Shown piece after piece: positions 1 to 7,208 of a stretch of DNA of 18,459 nucleotides (positions within the stretch are counted from its first letter, which is position 1; each line of letters begins with the position of its first letter). This DNA is from CBFDBT01 sp965603115 (lineage in GTDB: Bacteria > Pseudomonadota > Alphaproteobacteria > Sphingomonadales > Kordiimonadaceae), in NCBI GenBank assembly GCA_965603115.1, contig CBFDBT010000035.1:1-18459 (forward strand), read 5' to 3'. Under the pieces are notes generated by a model. That model saw only the letters and a list, made by a program, of their open reading frames with translations. It was not told where the DNA came from and did no database searches. A program made the position numbers and the translations under genes.

Positions 1-1676
1 GTGGATGCACTCAAATTACCAACTTGGTCTGCAGCTTTGCCAGCGTCTGTTACAGCTTCATCAGAAATTCTGGCTGATTCCGTTACTTGCCCACTTATTT
101 CATTTACAGAGGCTGACATCTCTTCAGATGCCCCCGCAACGGTTTGCACGTTCGCACCTGCCTGCTGTGATGCAGTAGCGGCTGATGCCGCTTGCTCAGA
201 TGTATCATTGGCATTGCGGGACATTTCAGCCGCTGTTGCACTCATTTCTTGAATGGCAGACGTAACGGTATTAAGAACACCGGAAATTCTGTTCTCAAAA
301 CTATCGGCTAGGTCAAGCCTGGCTTGTTTACGGTCCGCATCAGCCTTTTGGGCAGCTTCAGCTTCACGAGTTGCTTCAGCCTCTTTACGCTGCTGTTCAG
401 TTTTTCTTGCTTGCTCTTCATCTGCTTCACGCTGTTTGCGGTTTTCTTCCGCTTCTTCTTGCAGGCGAATATTTTCAATACCTGCTTCTTTAAATATTTG
501 CACAGCTCCAGCCATTTGACCAATTTCGTCTACGCGATCGCGCGCTATCACTTCGGTTTCATAATCGCCCTTAGAAAGCTTTTCCATAACATCTGTCATT
601 GCAACAATGGGGTTACTAACTCTATATATAACAATGAGGTATGAACCAGTCGCAACTCCAACAACAACGAGTAGAATTATTATATCAAATGTTAAGGATG
701 AGGTCGCAGCAGATGATATCTCTGCTTCCGTAGCCGTCATGGTTTTAGTGATAGCAGATTGTACATCAAGCAGGCTATCAATAGCGCTCGTGGCACTTCC
801 TATCCACTGAGCCGCTGTTGTTCCATAATCACCAAATTCACCATCTTCGTAAACCTTCAGCCTTACTTTTTCAAAATCACCAAAATAAGAAGATTCTGCT
901 TTTCTAAGTGCCGATCTAATCTCGTCACTAACAACAGCATTTTTTGCCAAATCCTGCATAGTGGTCCATGCTTCTTCAACCCGACCACGAAATTGGGATA
1001 GGGTTTTCAATTTTGCTGGTTCTATAATCATGTTAGATGATATGGTACCACCAACTACTGCCCGTTCCCTGCCCGCATATTCACTGGTCACCCATGAAAA
1101 GTGTTTTAAATTATTAAGAACTGACAATGACGGATCGGTAATTATCTCGTTTGCAAGTGTAGTCCTAAGGTCTCGGCTTTGCATGATCAACCCAGTTATT
1201 GTCGGTACAAAACTGGTCAATAAATCCGCATCTCTTTCATTTTTCATTTTTTTAAGAGAATTATCTGCCCTAGAACGAATAGATAATACAGCAGCATATT
1301 TTTGCTTCACATTGGTGATTAATTGCTTTTTATTGGCAAAAGGCAGATCATTTTCTTCTATAGCTTTTAGGGCGGCTGTATAAGCAGCATCAGCTGTTTG
1401 GCGGCGTTTGTTGATAGTATCTCTATTTGCGCTAGACACAGTAGCTGCATTTCCTAAAGAGGCATTGGTGACACCTCGCTCTACAGCCCAATTGCCTGCC
1501 GCTTTAAGGAGGTTGTCTGCAACAAGATTAGCCTGAGTGGCTATATGTATTTCCTGCCTTTTAGACCACGCAGATAAAGCATTACTCGACATATCAATTA
1601 TTATTAACATTGATAAAATTGATACAATGGTAAGTAGCGAAGTTTTTACGGTGAATTTATTGATTAAAGCCTGCAC
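1..1676 (-). CDS. Methyl-accepting chemotaxis protein, 3' end outside the window
   Basis: A continuous reading frame of 558 codons runs from a GTG at 1676 off the window edge; an in-frame TGA lies a few codons upstream and an AGGGGA ribosome site sits 6 bases before the GTG. The protein has a first membrane helix (about residues 12-32), a large helical periplasmic region (33-325), a second membrane helix (328-350), a HAMP domain (about 352-405, with a DEIGQM segment), a charged E/K/R/A-rich coiled coil (405-455) and the start of the methyl-accepting signalling domain (from about 460, with SEEMSASVNEIS). The conserved signalling tip that binds CheA/CheW lies beyond the window. It should sense a periplasmic ligand and control the CheA kinase. 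The periplasmic region has a WAVERG segment near 63-68 and EYAGRERA at 199-206, which recall nitrate/nitrite-sensing (NIT-like) helical domains; the ligand is not known. Confidence 0.93.
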   Translation of the reverse strand, partial: MQALINKFTVKTSLLTIVSILSMLIIIDMSSNALSAWSKRQEIHIATQANLVADNLLKAAGNWAVERGVTNASLGNAATVSSANRDTINKRRQTADAAYTAALKAIEENDLPFANKKQLITNVKQKYAAVLSIRSRADNSLKKMKNERDADLLTSFVPTITGLIMQSRDLRTTLANEIITDPSLSVLNNLKHFSWVTSEYAGRERAVVGGTISSNMIIEPAKLKTLSQFRGRVEEAWTTMQDLAKNAVVSDEIRSALRKAESSYFGDFEKVRLKVYEDGEFGDYGTTAAQWIGSATSAIDSLLDVQSAITKTMTATEAEISSAATSSLTFDIIILLVVVGVATGSYLIVIYRVSNPIVAMTDVMEKLSKGDYETEVIARDRVDEIGQMAGAVQIFKEAGIENIRLQEEAEENRKQREADEEQARKTEQQRKEAEATREAEAAQKADADRKQARLDLADSFENRISGVLNTVTSAIQEMSATAAEMSRNANDTSEQAASAATASQQAGANVQTVAGASEEMSASVNEISGQVTESARISDEAVTDAGKAADQVGNLSAS

Positions 1677-1727
1677 TTGATGTCCCCTATATCATAAATA
1701 ATTAAAGCACTCGATCCCCTACACTTT

Positions 1728-1764
1728 GTATTACACTATGGAAATATGATTAAGAGATTATTAA
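1728..1764 (-). promoter_or_regulatory. Possible CtrA-dependent promoter of the chemotaxis receptor
   Basis: TTAA at 1750-1753 and 1761-1764 are separated by exactly seven bases, which matches the CtrA recognition pattern of alphaproteobacteria apart from the trailing C. Read on the minus strand, this box is followed after 16 bases by TAATAC (1728-1733), a plausible -10. The box therefore sits where a -35 would be, as in CtrA-activated promoters. The leader would be about 45 bases. The region is AT-rich, so chance cannot be excluded. Confidence 0.45.
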
Positions 1765-1811
1765 ATTTTTAGTAATTATACAACGTAAAGCATAATAGTA
1801 CCAGTAAAGAC

Positions 1812-1842
1812 AAAAAAAGGCTGGGAAACTCCCAACCTTTTT
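1812..1842 (-). terminator. Rho-independent terminator after ndk
   Basis: On the minus strand a GC-rich hairpin (arms 1831-1837 and 1819-1825, one internal mismatch, loop of five bases) is followed by seven T residues. It lies about 45 bases past the ndk stop. Five T residues on the other side mean it could also work in the plus direction. The rest of 1677-1888 holds no gene that I can see. Confidence 0.8.
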
Positions 1843-1888
1843 AAAGTTATATTATTTGTGAATAGTACAACAATAGTCTGTTGATTAC

Positions 1889-2311
1889 TTATCCAACTAT
1901 TTCATTGCCTGAGAAAAACTGACCAATTTCAATTGCTGCATTTTCTTCGCTGTCTGAACCGTGAACAGAATTTTCACCAATTGAAAGTGCAAACTCTTTA
2001 CGCACTGTGCCGTCAGCCGCTTCAGCAGGGTTTGTAGCACCCATAACTTCGCGGTGTGCAAGAACAGCATTTTCACCTTCTAGAACCTGAACAACAACAG
2101 GCTCAGATGTCATAAATTCTACAAGCTCGCCAAAAAATGGACGCTCAGCGTGAACGCCGTAAAATGTTTCAGCTTGTGCTGTCGTCATACGAATGCGTTT
2201 TTGAGCAACGATGCGTAGACCTGACTTTTCGAATAATGCATTGATTGCACCAGTGAGGTTACGTTTTGTAGCGTCTGGTTTAATGATAGAAAAAGTACGT
2301 TGAATAGCCAT
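1889..2311 (-). CDS. ndk: Nucleoside diphosphate kinase
   Basis: This cytosolic enzyme moves the terminal phosphate from ATP to other nucleoside diphosphates through a phosphohistidine. The sequence has the full family pattern in 140 residues, the usual length: Lys11 in the IIKPDA segment, the GTVRKEFA segment near 101-108, and the catalytic His117 in NSVHGSD. A GAAGGT ribosome site lies 8 bases before the ATG. The gene stands alone, with its own promoter and a hairpin terminator. It works one step after guanylate kinase in making GTP and dGTP; the guanylate kinase gene of this same window is interrupted. Confidence 0.98.
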   Translation of the reverse strand: MAIQRTFSIIKPDATKRNLTGAINALFEKSGLRIVAQKRIRMTTAQAETFYGVHAERPFFGELVEFMTSEPVVVQVLEGENAVLAHREVMGATNPAEAADGTVRKEFALSIGENSVHGSDSEENAAIEIGQFFSGNEIVG

Positions 2312-2333
2312 GTGATTTACCTTCGTGATAAGT

Positions 2334-2361
2334 TTGCTAGTTAATTTTCCGCGCTTATAAG
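2334..2361 (+). promoter_or_regulatory. Candidate promoter of the ABC-F gene
   Basis: TTGCTA (2334-2339) and TATAAG (2356-2361) are 16 bases apart on the plus strand. The -10 overlaps that of the divergent ndk promoter within one palindrome, so the two promoters probably compete for polymerase. A start near 2368 leaves a leader of about 60 bases, which includes the hairpin GCCAA/TTGGC (2378-2392). Confidence 0.4.
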
Positions 2362-2382
2362 CTTAAAAGTTACTTATGCCAA
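2354..2382 (-). promoter_or_regulatory. Sigma-70-type promoter of ndk
   Basis: Reading the minus strand, TTGGCA (2382-2377) is followed after 17 bases by TATAAG (2359-2354), each one base off consensus. Transcription would start near 2346, giving a leader of about 35 bases before the ndk ATG. The -10 lies in the palindrome GCTTATAAGC (2353-2362). Confidence 0.6.
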
Positions 2383-2428
2383 GTCTTTTGGCGTGCAAAA
2401 GTTAATTCAGTCTGCTAAAGCCCCCCTC

Positions 2429-4345
2429 ATGTTACATATCACAGACCTTACATACCGTATTGGCGACCGTCTTTTATTAGATCAAGCCACCGTCGCAATC
2501 CCTGCAGGCCACACCGTTGGCCTCGTTGGCCGTAATGGTGCGGGCAAATCAACTTTGATCAATTTGATACTTGGCAATTTGCAAAGTGAAGGTGGCAAGA
2601 TAACCGTTCGCAACGGAGCAAAAATAGGTATTGTGGCGCAAGAAGCTCCCGATGGTCCAGAAAACTTGCTTGATACGGTTATTGCCTCAAACACTGAACT
2701 CACTGATCTCAATACCGAAGCGGAAAGTGCTACTGACCCCGAGCGCATTGCTTATATACACACGCGCCTTGCTGATATTGATGCCCATAAAGCTGAGGCC
2801 AGAGCCGCAACGATACTTTCAGGACTGGGCTTTGACACTGAAGCACAACAGAGACCTTGTAAAAGTTTTTCCGGCGGGTGGCGCATGAGGGTCGCGTTAG
2901 CATCGGTTCTTTTTAATCAGCCAGATCTTTTGCTGCTTGATGAACCTACAAACTATCTCGACCTTGAAGGGGTGATGTGGCTAGAAAACTTCCTGCAAAC
3001 CTATCCCTATACAGTGCTTATTATCAGTCACGATAGAGAACTATTAAACAAAGCCGTTAAAGGGATATTGCATCTTAGTGAAGGCAAGCTGAACCATTAC
3101 ACTGGTGGCTATGACCGTTTTGAGCTTTTACGCAGCCAAAAGATGGAACAACAAATGGCCATGCGCACCAAGCAAGAAAACGAGCGCCGCCACATTCAAT
3201 CCTTTGTTGATCGTTTTAAGGCTCAAGCCAGTAAAGCTCGTCAGGCGCAAAGCCGTATCAAAGCTCTAGAGCGGATGAAACCCATCGCTACGATGATGAC
3301 GGAATATACGGTGCCCTTTAAGTTTCCCAAGCCTGAGCACCTCTCCTCACCACTTATTGTGCTTGAAGAGACTACAGTTGCTTATGATCCGCTTATTCCT
3401 ATCTTAAAAAAGTTAGACCTTCGCATTGATATGGATGACCGCATTGCGCTTTTAGGTGCTAACGGTAACGGTAAATCAACTTTTGCAAAACTATTGGCTG
3501 ACAGACTTAAGCCCGTTGATGGTAAAGTTAGAAAGTCTCGCCATCTTAGGGTGGGTTATTTTGCACAACACCAGCTAGAAGAATTGAGTAAAACAGATAC
3601 GGCTTACGAATTATTATCTCGTTCTTTGCCAGAGGGCACGACAGAAGCAAAAATTAGAGCCGTTCTTGGAAGTTTTGGATTTAGTCGTGATAAAGTTGAT
3701 CGCTCAATAAGTTCCCTTTCAGGCGGTGAGCAAGCAAGGCTGATGTTTGCAATTGCAACTATCGACAAGCCCCATTTTCTTATTTTAGACGAACCAACCA
3801 ACCACTTGGATGTCGATAGCCGTGAGGCGCTCATTCATGCCATTAATGACTATGAAGGCGCTGTGCTGCTTATCAGTCATGACAGGCATATTCTAGAAGC
3901 CTGTGTAGACCGTTTGTGGATTGTTGCTGACGGTGATGTAAAAGCTTATGATGGTGATCTAGACGATTATAAAAAATTATTGCTTGCTGAACGCTCCGGT
4001 GAAAAACGTGAGAAAAAATCTCAAAAAATCCAGGTATCTAATGGCAGCAAACAGCAAGACAAAAAAGCCAGACGCAAGGCGGCTGCTTTGCGCCGTGAAG
4101 CCCTAGCACCCTTAAAGCAAAAAGCCAAAAAAGCAGAGCTTTATATTGAGCGGTTAAATGCTGAAAAAGAAAAAGTCGCGGGTATACTCTCCGATGGCAC
4201 GCTTTATCGTAATAACGATGAAGACAAAGCGCGTCTTGCACGCCTGCAAGGTGAAGCGGGTAAAATTGATAAAGCTATTGAAGCCGCCGAGGTCAAATGG
4301 ATGGCGCTAGTGGAAGAATATGATAAGGCCATAAATACAGGTTAG
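2429..4345 (+). CDS. ABC-F family ATPase, YheS-like
   Basis: A soluble protein with two ATPase cassettes and no membrane segments, as in ABC-F factors that act on the ribosome rather than as transporters. Numbered from the ATG at 2429 (638 residues), cassette 1 has Walker A around GRNGAGKS (34-41), signature FSGGW (147-151) and DEPTN at 171-175. The inter-cassette linker (about 235-290) carries the FVDRFKAQASKARQAQSRIK segment that strongly recalls E. coli YheS (637 residues). Cassette 2 has GANGNGKS (343-350), SGGEQ (431-435) and DEPTN (454-458). A lysine-rich coiled-coil tail covers 525-635. The frame is open upstream to a GTG at 2393, but similarity begins at the ATG (MLHITDLTYRIG), so I prefer it; the ribosome site there is weak. 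It probably aids translation; a resistance role is not indicated. Confidence 0.93.
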   Translation: MLHITDLTYRIGDRLLLDQATVAIPAGHTVGLVGRNGAGKSTLINLILGNLQSEGGKITVRNGAKIGIVAQEAPDGPENLLDTVIASNTELTDLNTEAESATDPERIAYIHTRLADIDAHKAEARAATILSGLGFDTEAQQRPCKSFSGGWRMRVALASVLFNQPDLLLLDEPTNYLDLEGVMWLENFLQTYPYTVLIISHDRELLNKAVKGILHLSEGKLNHYTGGYDRFELLRSQKMEQQMAMRTKQENERRHIQSFVDRFKAQASKARQAQSRIKALERMKPIATMMTEYTVPFKFPKPEHLSSPLIVLEETTVAYDPLIPILKKLDLRIDMDDRIALLGANGNGKSTFAKLLADRLKPVDGKVRKSRHLRVGYFAQHQLEELSKTDTAYELLSRSLPEGTTEAKIRAVLGSFGFSRDKVDRSISSLSGGEQARLMFAIATIDKPHFLILDEPTNHLDVDSREALIHAINDYEGAVLLISHDRHILEACVDRLWIVADGDVKAYDGDLDDYKKLLLAERSGEKREKKSQKIQVSNGSKQQDKKARRKAAALRREALAPLKQKAKKAELYIERLNAEKEKVAGILSDGTLYRNNDEDKARLARLQGEAGKIDKAIEAAEVKWMALVEEYDKAINTG

Positions 4346-4363
4346 AGAATTTTATCCCTTATA

Positions 4364-4377
4364 TAAACTTAAGTTTA
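4364..4377. repeat. 14-bp perfect palindrome
   Basis: TAAACTTAAGTTTA is its own reverse complement. It lies 19 bases after the ABC-F stop and about 70 bases before the next gene, where it could be an operator or part of a weak transcript end. There is no T-run beside it, so it is not a standard terminator. Confidence 0.4.
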
Positions 4378-4448
4378 CTTCATATTTTCAGTTAATCAGC
4401 ATAGCCTCATTCTTGTAAAGCAAAAGTGAGACTAATTCGGGGGCTGCG

Positions 4449-5522
4449 ATGAAATTTATAAAGCAAACAATTGCACCAATAGTTACTTCTATATTTATCC
4501 TAATATTATTGAGCACTTCACCTGCTACCGCCCAAGAAAAACGAGCAATAACAGCCTTTGCAGACGTTACTGTATCAGATGGCTTAACCTATAGCGTTAT
4601 CACCTCTTATTTAGATAATGAGCGATTAATATTCCATAGAAGCTACCCAGAGCGAAAAATCACTATGGGACGTGAAGGACTATATTTATGGCAGTATGAC
4701 GGTGAGACTGAAAAGCTTTTGAATCCAAACATGGGGGATTTTGTTGTTGGTCATCAATTCCATGCACAAATTGTATACCCAGAGAATTTCTATAGTGACA
4801 CGTCTACTTTAAAGTCTGGCGAAGATACGGCCTGTAAGTGCAGGATAGAAACAATTGTTGACGGTACAAAGATAACGACCAAGCGTTTCAGACAACCTGA
4901 CAATCGCCTACTATCTCAACTAACTGATTATAATGGTGAATTTTCTGTACTCCTTTCTTATAAAGACTGGAGAAAAGTGGGCGATATTGCGCTTCCATAT
5001 CGCATTGATATTGATGATGGTACCAGAACTTTTGTCTATAATTTCAACAAAGTAAAAATTGGTGGGCCGGACATTCATTCTAATTTGTTGACGCCCTATT
5101 CTAATTTGTCTGACGAGCAAAAACTTATGCGACATCATAGGAATATGATTGATGCCCATATCGCGAGCGATGAAAGTTTAATGGCTGATCAGTGGGGTGA
5201 TGAAATTACATTTATTTATAATGGTAAAATTGATGTAGTGAAAAAGTCTGATGCTAGAGCTAATATGCAAAAATCTCTTAAAGTGCGTAGTCACAATAAA
5301 TATATAGATCTTGATGCGCCTGTCATAACGCTATCAGACGACAAAACACTCGGCTGGATAACAGTTCGTGTAAGAGCCGAAGGAAAGCGTCTTGATGCGG
5401 CAGGTAATAGCGTAGCGACTCTAGCCTTTACCAGTGCATGGGTATCTTTATACAAAAAAATCGAAGGACACTGGAAAATGGTTGGCAATGTTTCAAACTT
5501 TGAGGCTGTGAAGTCAGACTAG
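4449..5522 (+). CDS. Exported protein: LolA/DUF2092-like region plus C-terminal NTF2-like domain
   Basis: A 357-residue protein with a clear signal peptide (Lys-containing start, hydrophobic run 9-22, probable cleavage after ATA at 26-28), so it should act in the periplasm or outside. Residues 32-210 are beta-rich. Their order (a probe of a reduced state, YPERKITMGREGLYLWQYDG, then a threonine/lysine-rich sheet) resembles the DUF2092/LolA-type fold used for lipid or lipoprotein handling. Residues about 222-352 look like a SnoaL/NTF2-like domain, ending in the typical strand pattern WVSLYKKIEGHWKMVGNVS. A CKC pair lies at 129-131. A GGGGG ribosome site lies 6 bases before the ATG. It follows the ABC-F gene after a 103-base gap and converges with the hydrolase gene one base away. 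The domain calls come from pattern memory and no function can be assigned. Confidence 0.7.
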   Translation: MKFIKQTIAPIVTSIFILILLSTSPATAQEKRAITAFADVTVSDGLTYSVITSYLDNERLIFHRSYPERKITMGREGLYLWQYDGETEKLLNPNMGDFVVGHQFHAQIVYPENFYSDTSTLKSGEDTACKCRIETIVDGTKITTKRFRQPDNRLLSQLTDYNGEFSVLLSYKDWRKVGDIALPYRIDIDDGTRTFVYNFNKVKIGGPDIHSNLLTPYSNLSDEQKLMRHHRNMIDAHIASDESLMADQWGDEITFIYNGKIDVVKKSDARANMQKSLKVRSHNKYIDLDAPVITLSDDKTLGWITVRVRAEGKRLDAAGNSVATLAFTSAWVSLYKKIEGHWKMVGNVSNFEAVKSD

Positions 5523-5523
5523 G

Positions 5524-6315
5524 TTACATATAGTTTTCTAGGTGCTCAATCACTTCAGATCTATAGGGTATATCCATATGCGTTGCCCCTTCAACCCGCA
5601 TATAGCTGTCACTTTCCTTGAAGTGGTCGAGCAGTAACAGGCTGGATTCAATCGGCACGATGCTATCTTCACTGCCATGATAAATCGAAACAGGGGCTTT
5701 TATTTTATCAAACAAAAGATCAGTTCTAAAAGGATAGCTTGAAATAAAATCTGGCAAGAATGGATAGTAGCGATTACCAAGATCGAGAATGGACGCCATT
5801 GGAGCAAAAAGGATTACAGCCCCAACATCCCTGTTCGCTGCCACATAAGCAGCTTGTGTTGAGCCAAACGACCAGCCCACAAGTAAAATATCTTCAGGTT
5901 TGAAGTCTTTTTTCTCAGCGTCAAATATTGCCAAGGCATCTCCATAAAATGCCTTTTCACTCATTTCACCACGACTTTTACCAAACTCACGGTAATCATA
6001 AGCAAGCACTTCATAGCCTTTAGCAATATAAGGCTCTACAAAACTCTCGGATAATCCATTATTGCCTGCATTGCCGTGATAATAAATCATCAGCCCCTTG
6101 GGTCCGCCTTGATTGAAACGCACACCATGCAACCGTGCGCCGTCCGGGCGATCATACCAAACGTCTTCAACATGGCCTTTGAAATTATATTGATGATCTA
6201 ATGTCACGGGATTATTGGCAAACAGGAGGTTTTCCTGCCCTATCCAGATATAGCTGCAAACCATCACATAAACTAAACAGGCTGCGCCTATTGTTTTGAG
6301 AAAGGTTTGTTTCAT
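5524..6315 (-). CDS. Membrane-anchored alpha/beta hydrolase, Bem46/YfhR-like
   Basis: A 263-residue serine hydrolase. One N-terminal membrane helix (about 8-25) probably anchors it with the enzyme facing the periplasm; no valid lipobox is present. The oxyanion segment YYHGNAGN (78-85), nucleophile Ser149 in GWSFGS, Asp217 in HGSEDS and His246 in GATHMD give a complete triad. The arrangement matches the Bem46/YfhR/ABHD13 group of lipases or thioesterases, whose substrates are mostly unknown. Its ATG overlaps the stop of the upstream GNAT gene by four bases, so it is the last gene of the pepA operon and probably translationally coupled. Confidence 0.85.
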   Translation of the reverse strand: MKQTFLKTIGAACLVYVMVCSYIWIGQENLLFANNPVTLDHQYNFKGHVEDVWYDRPDGARLHGVRFNQGGPKGLMIYYHGNAGNNGLSESFVEPYIAKGYEVLAYDYREFGKSRGEMSEKAFYGDALAIFDAEKKDFKPEDILLVGWSFGSTQAAYVAANRDVGAVILFAPMASILDLGNRYYPFLPDFISSYPFRTDLLFDKIKAPVSIYHGSEDSIVPIESSLLLLDHFKESDSYMRVEGATHMDIPYRSEVIEHLENYM

Positions 6316-6746
6316 TTTCTACGTTCCATTTCCCAATGCTGATTTTCAGGGAGTTTAAAGCCAAGCTTTTTATATAGGCCTTGTGCATCTTTGGTTCGAA
6401 GAGACCATCTTTTCACGTTTTTATAGTCTTCCGAATTAAAGGCTATATTCACCATCCACTCCGCTAAATGTTGTCCTCTGTGTTCTGGCAGAACAAAAAC
6501 ATCCGCGACATAACCAAAGAAACTTCGGTCCGTGATCAGACGAAAACCCCCGACCATTTTCAAGTCGTTGTCTAATAATGCAAAACTATTGCTTGCAGTC
6601 CAAGCACGCAGTCTCTCAGCGTCTGTGTCATCTTGAGTCCAATAGCTTTCAGGGCTTGAAAAAAAATCATTCACTACATGCATTGAAACGAAGTCAAACC
6701 CCTCTTTTAGTGTGTATTTTTTATTTTCGTGTTTGACAGATATCAT
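6312..6746 (-). CDS. GNAT family N-acetyltransferase
   Basis: A 144-residue protein with the acetyl-CoA-binding core of GNAT enzymes: the strand GYVADVFVLPEHRG (about 74-87), followed by the loop and helix RGQHLAEWMV, then the C-terminal element AQGLYKKLGF. The loop has His and Ala where many relatives have Gly (RGxGxG/A), a tolerated variation. The acceptor, whether a small molecule or a protein, cannot be told. It is joined by 4-base ATGA overlaps to holC upstream and to the hydrolase downstream, so the three are almost certainly translated from one message. Confidence 0.88.
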   Translation of the reverse strand: MISVKHENKKYTLKEGFDFVSMHVVNDFFSSPESYWTQDDTDAERLRAWTASNSFALLDNDLKMVGGFRLITDRSFFGYVADVFVLPEHRGQHLAEWMVNIAFNSEDYKNVKRWSLRTKDAQGLYKKLGFKLPENQHWEMERRK

Positions 6747-7192
6747 GTCTTCTGCTCCCAGCCACCCTCATCCTTTTGTTGCCAGTATGACATATCATGA
6801 CCAAGGCCTTTAAAGCTTTTATAGTCTTGCCTTGCTGTCGCTATAATTTCGTCTCGTAACCCTTCAAACATATAAAGAACCCGATCAAATGGAGATAAAT
6901 CCTCAAGTTTTTGACCATTGATCAAGATAGCCATTTTAGCTTCTGCTGGGTTTTCGTCATTTGACGTAATGAATAGCGCCTGCTCGCTGGCGAATTTTGA
7001 ACCTTCTATGTCATGGGGGAGAAAGCTCTCGGGACTATATGTCCAAAGAGCTTTATCTATTTGTTTGGCGGTGTTTTTATCAGCAACTTTTATCAAGCCT
7101 TTGTTGCCTGACTTAAGCACCAGTTCGGCAAGTTTTGGCAAAGCTTCTTCAATGGACTGCCGCTGCAAGTGATAAAAACGTATCTCAGTCAT
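6743..7192 (-). CDS. holC: DNA polymerase III chi subunit
   Basis: The chi subunit links the clamp loader to single-strand DNA-binding protein. The 149-residue protein begins TEIRFYHLQ, has the family hallmark LWTYSPESFLPHD (about 49-61), the segment VLYMFEGL (about 105-112), and ends with YWQQKDEGGWEQK. All of these are typical of alphaproteobacterial HolC. It starts 16 bases after the pepA stop. A pepA-holC pairing is widespread in Proteobacteria, which supports the call. The stop TGA overlaps the next ATG. Confidence 0.95.
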   Translation of the reverse strand: MTEIRFYHLQRQSIEEALPKLAELVLKSGNKGLIKVADKNTAKQIDKALWTYSPESFLPHDIEGSKFASEQALFITSNDENPAEAKMAILINGQKLEDLSPFDRVLYMFEGLRDEIIATARQDYKSFKGLGHDMSYWQQKDEGGWEQKT

Positions 7193-7208
7193 TTAGGATC
7201 ACTCCAGC

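Noticed and set aside
253..1383. Several plus-strand frames of 67-140 codons across the chemoreceptor.
   Set aside because: They lie opposite the continuous receptor frame with HAMP and signalling motifs and resemble nothing known.
2393..2428. GTG at 2393 as start of the ABC-F protein.
   Set aside because: No ribosome site is near it, and family similarity and length (638 against 637 in YheS) begin at the ATG at 2429.
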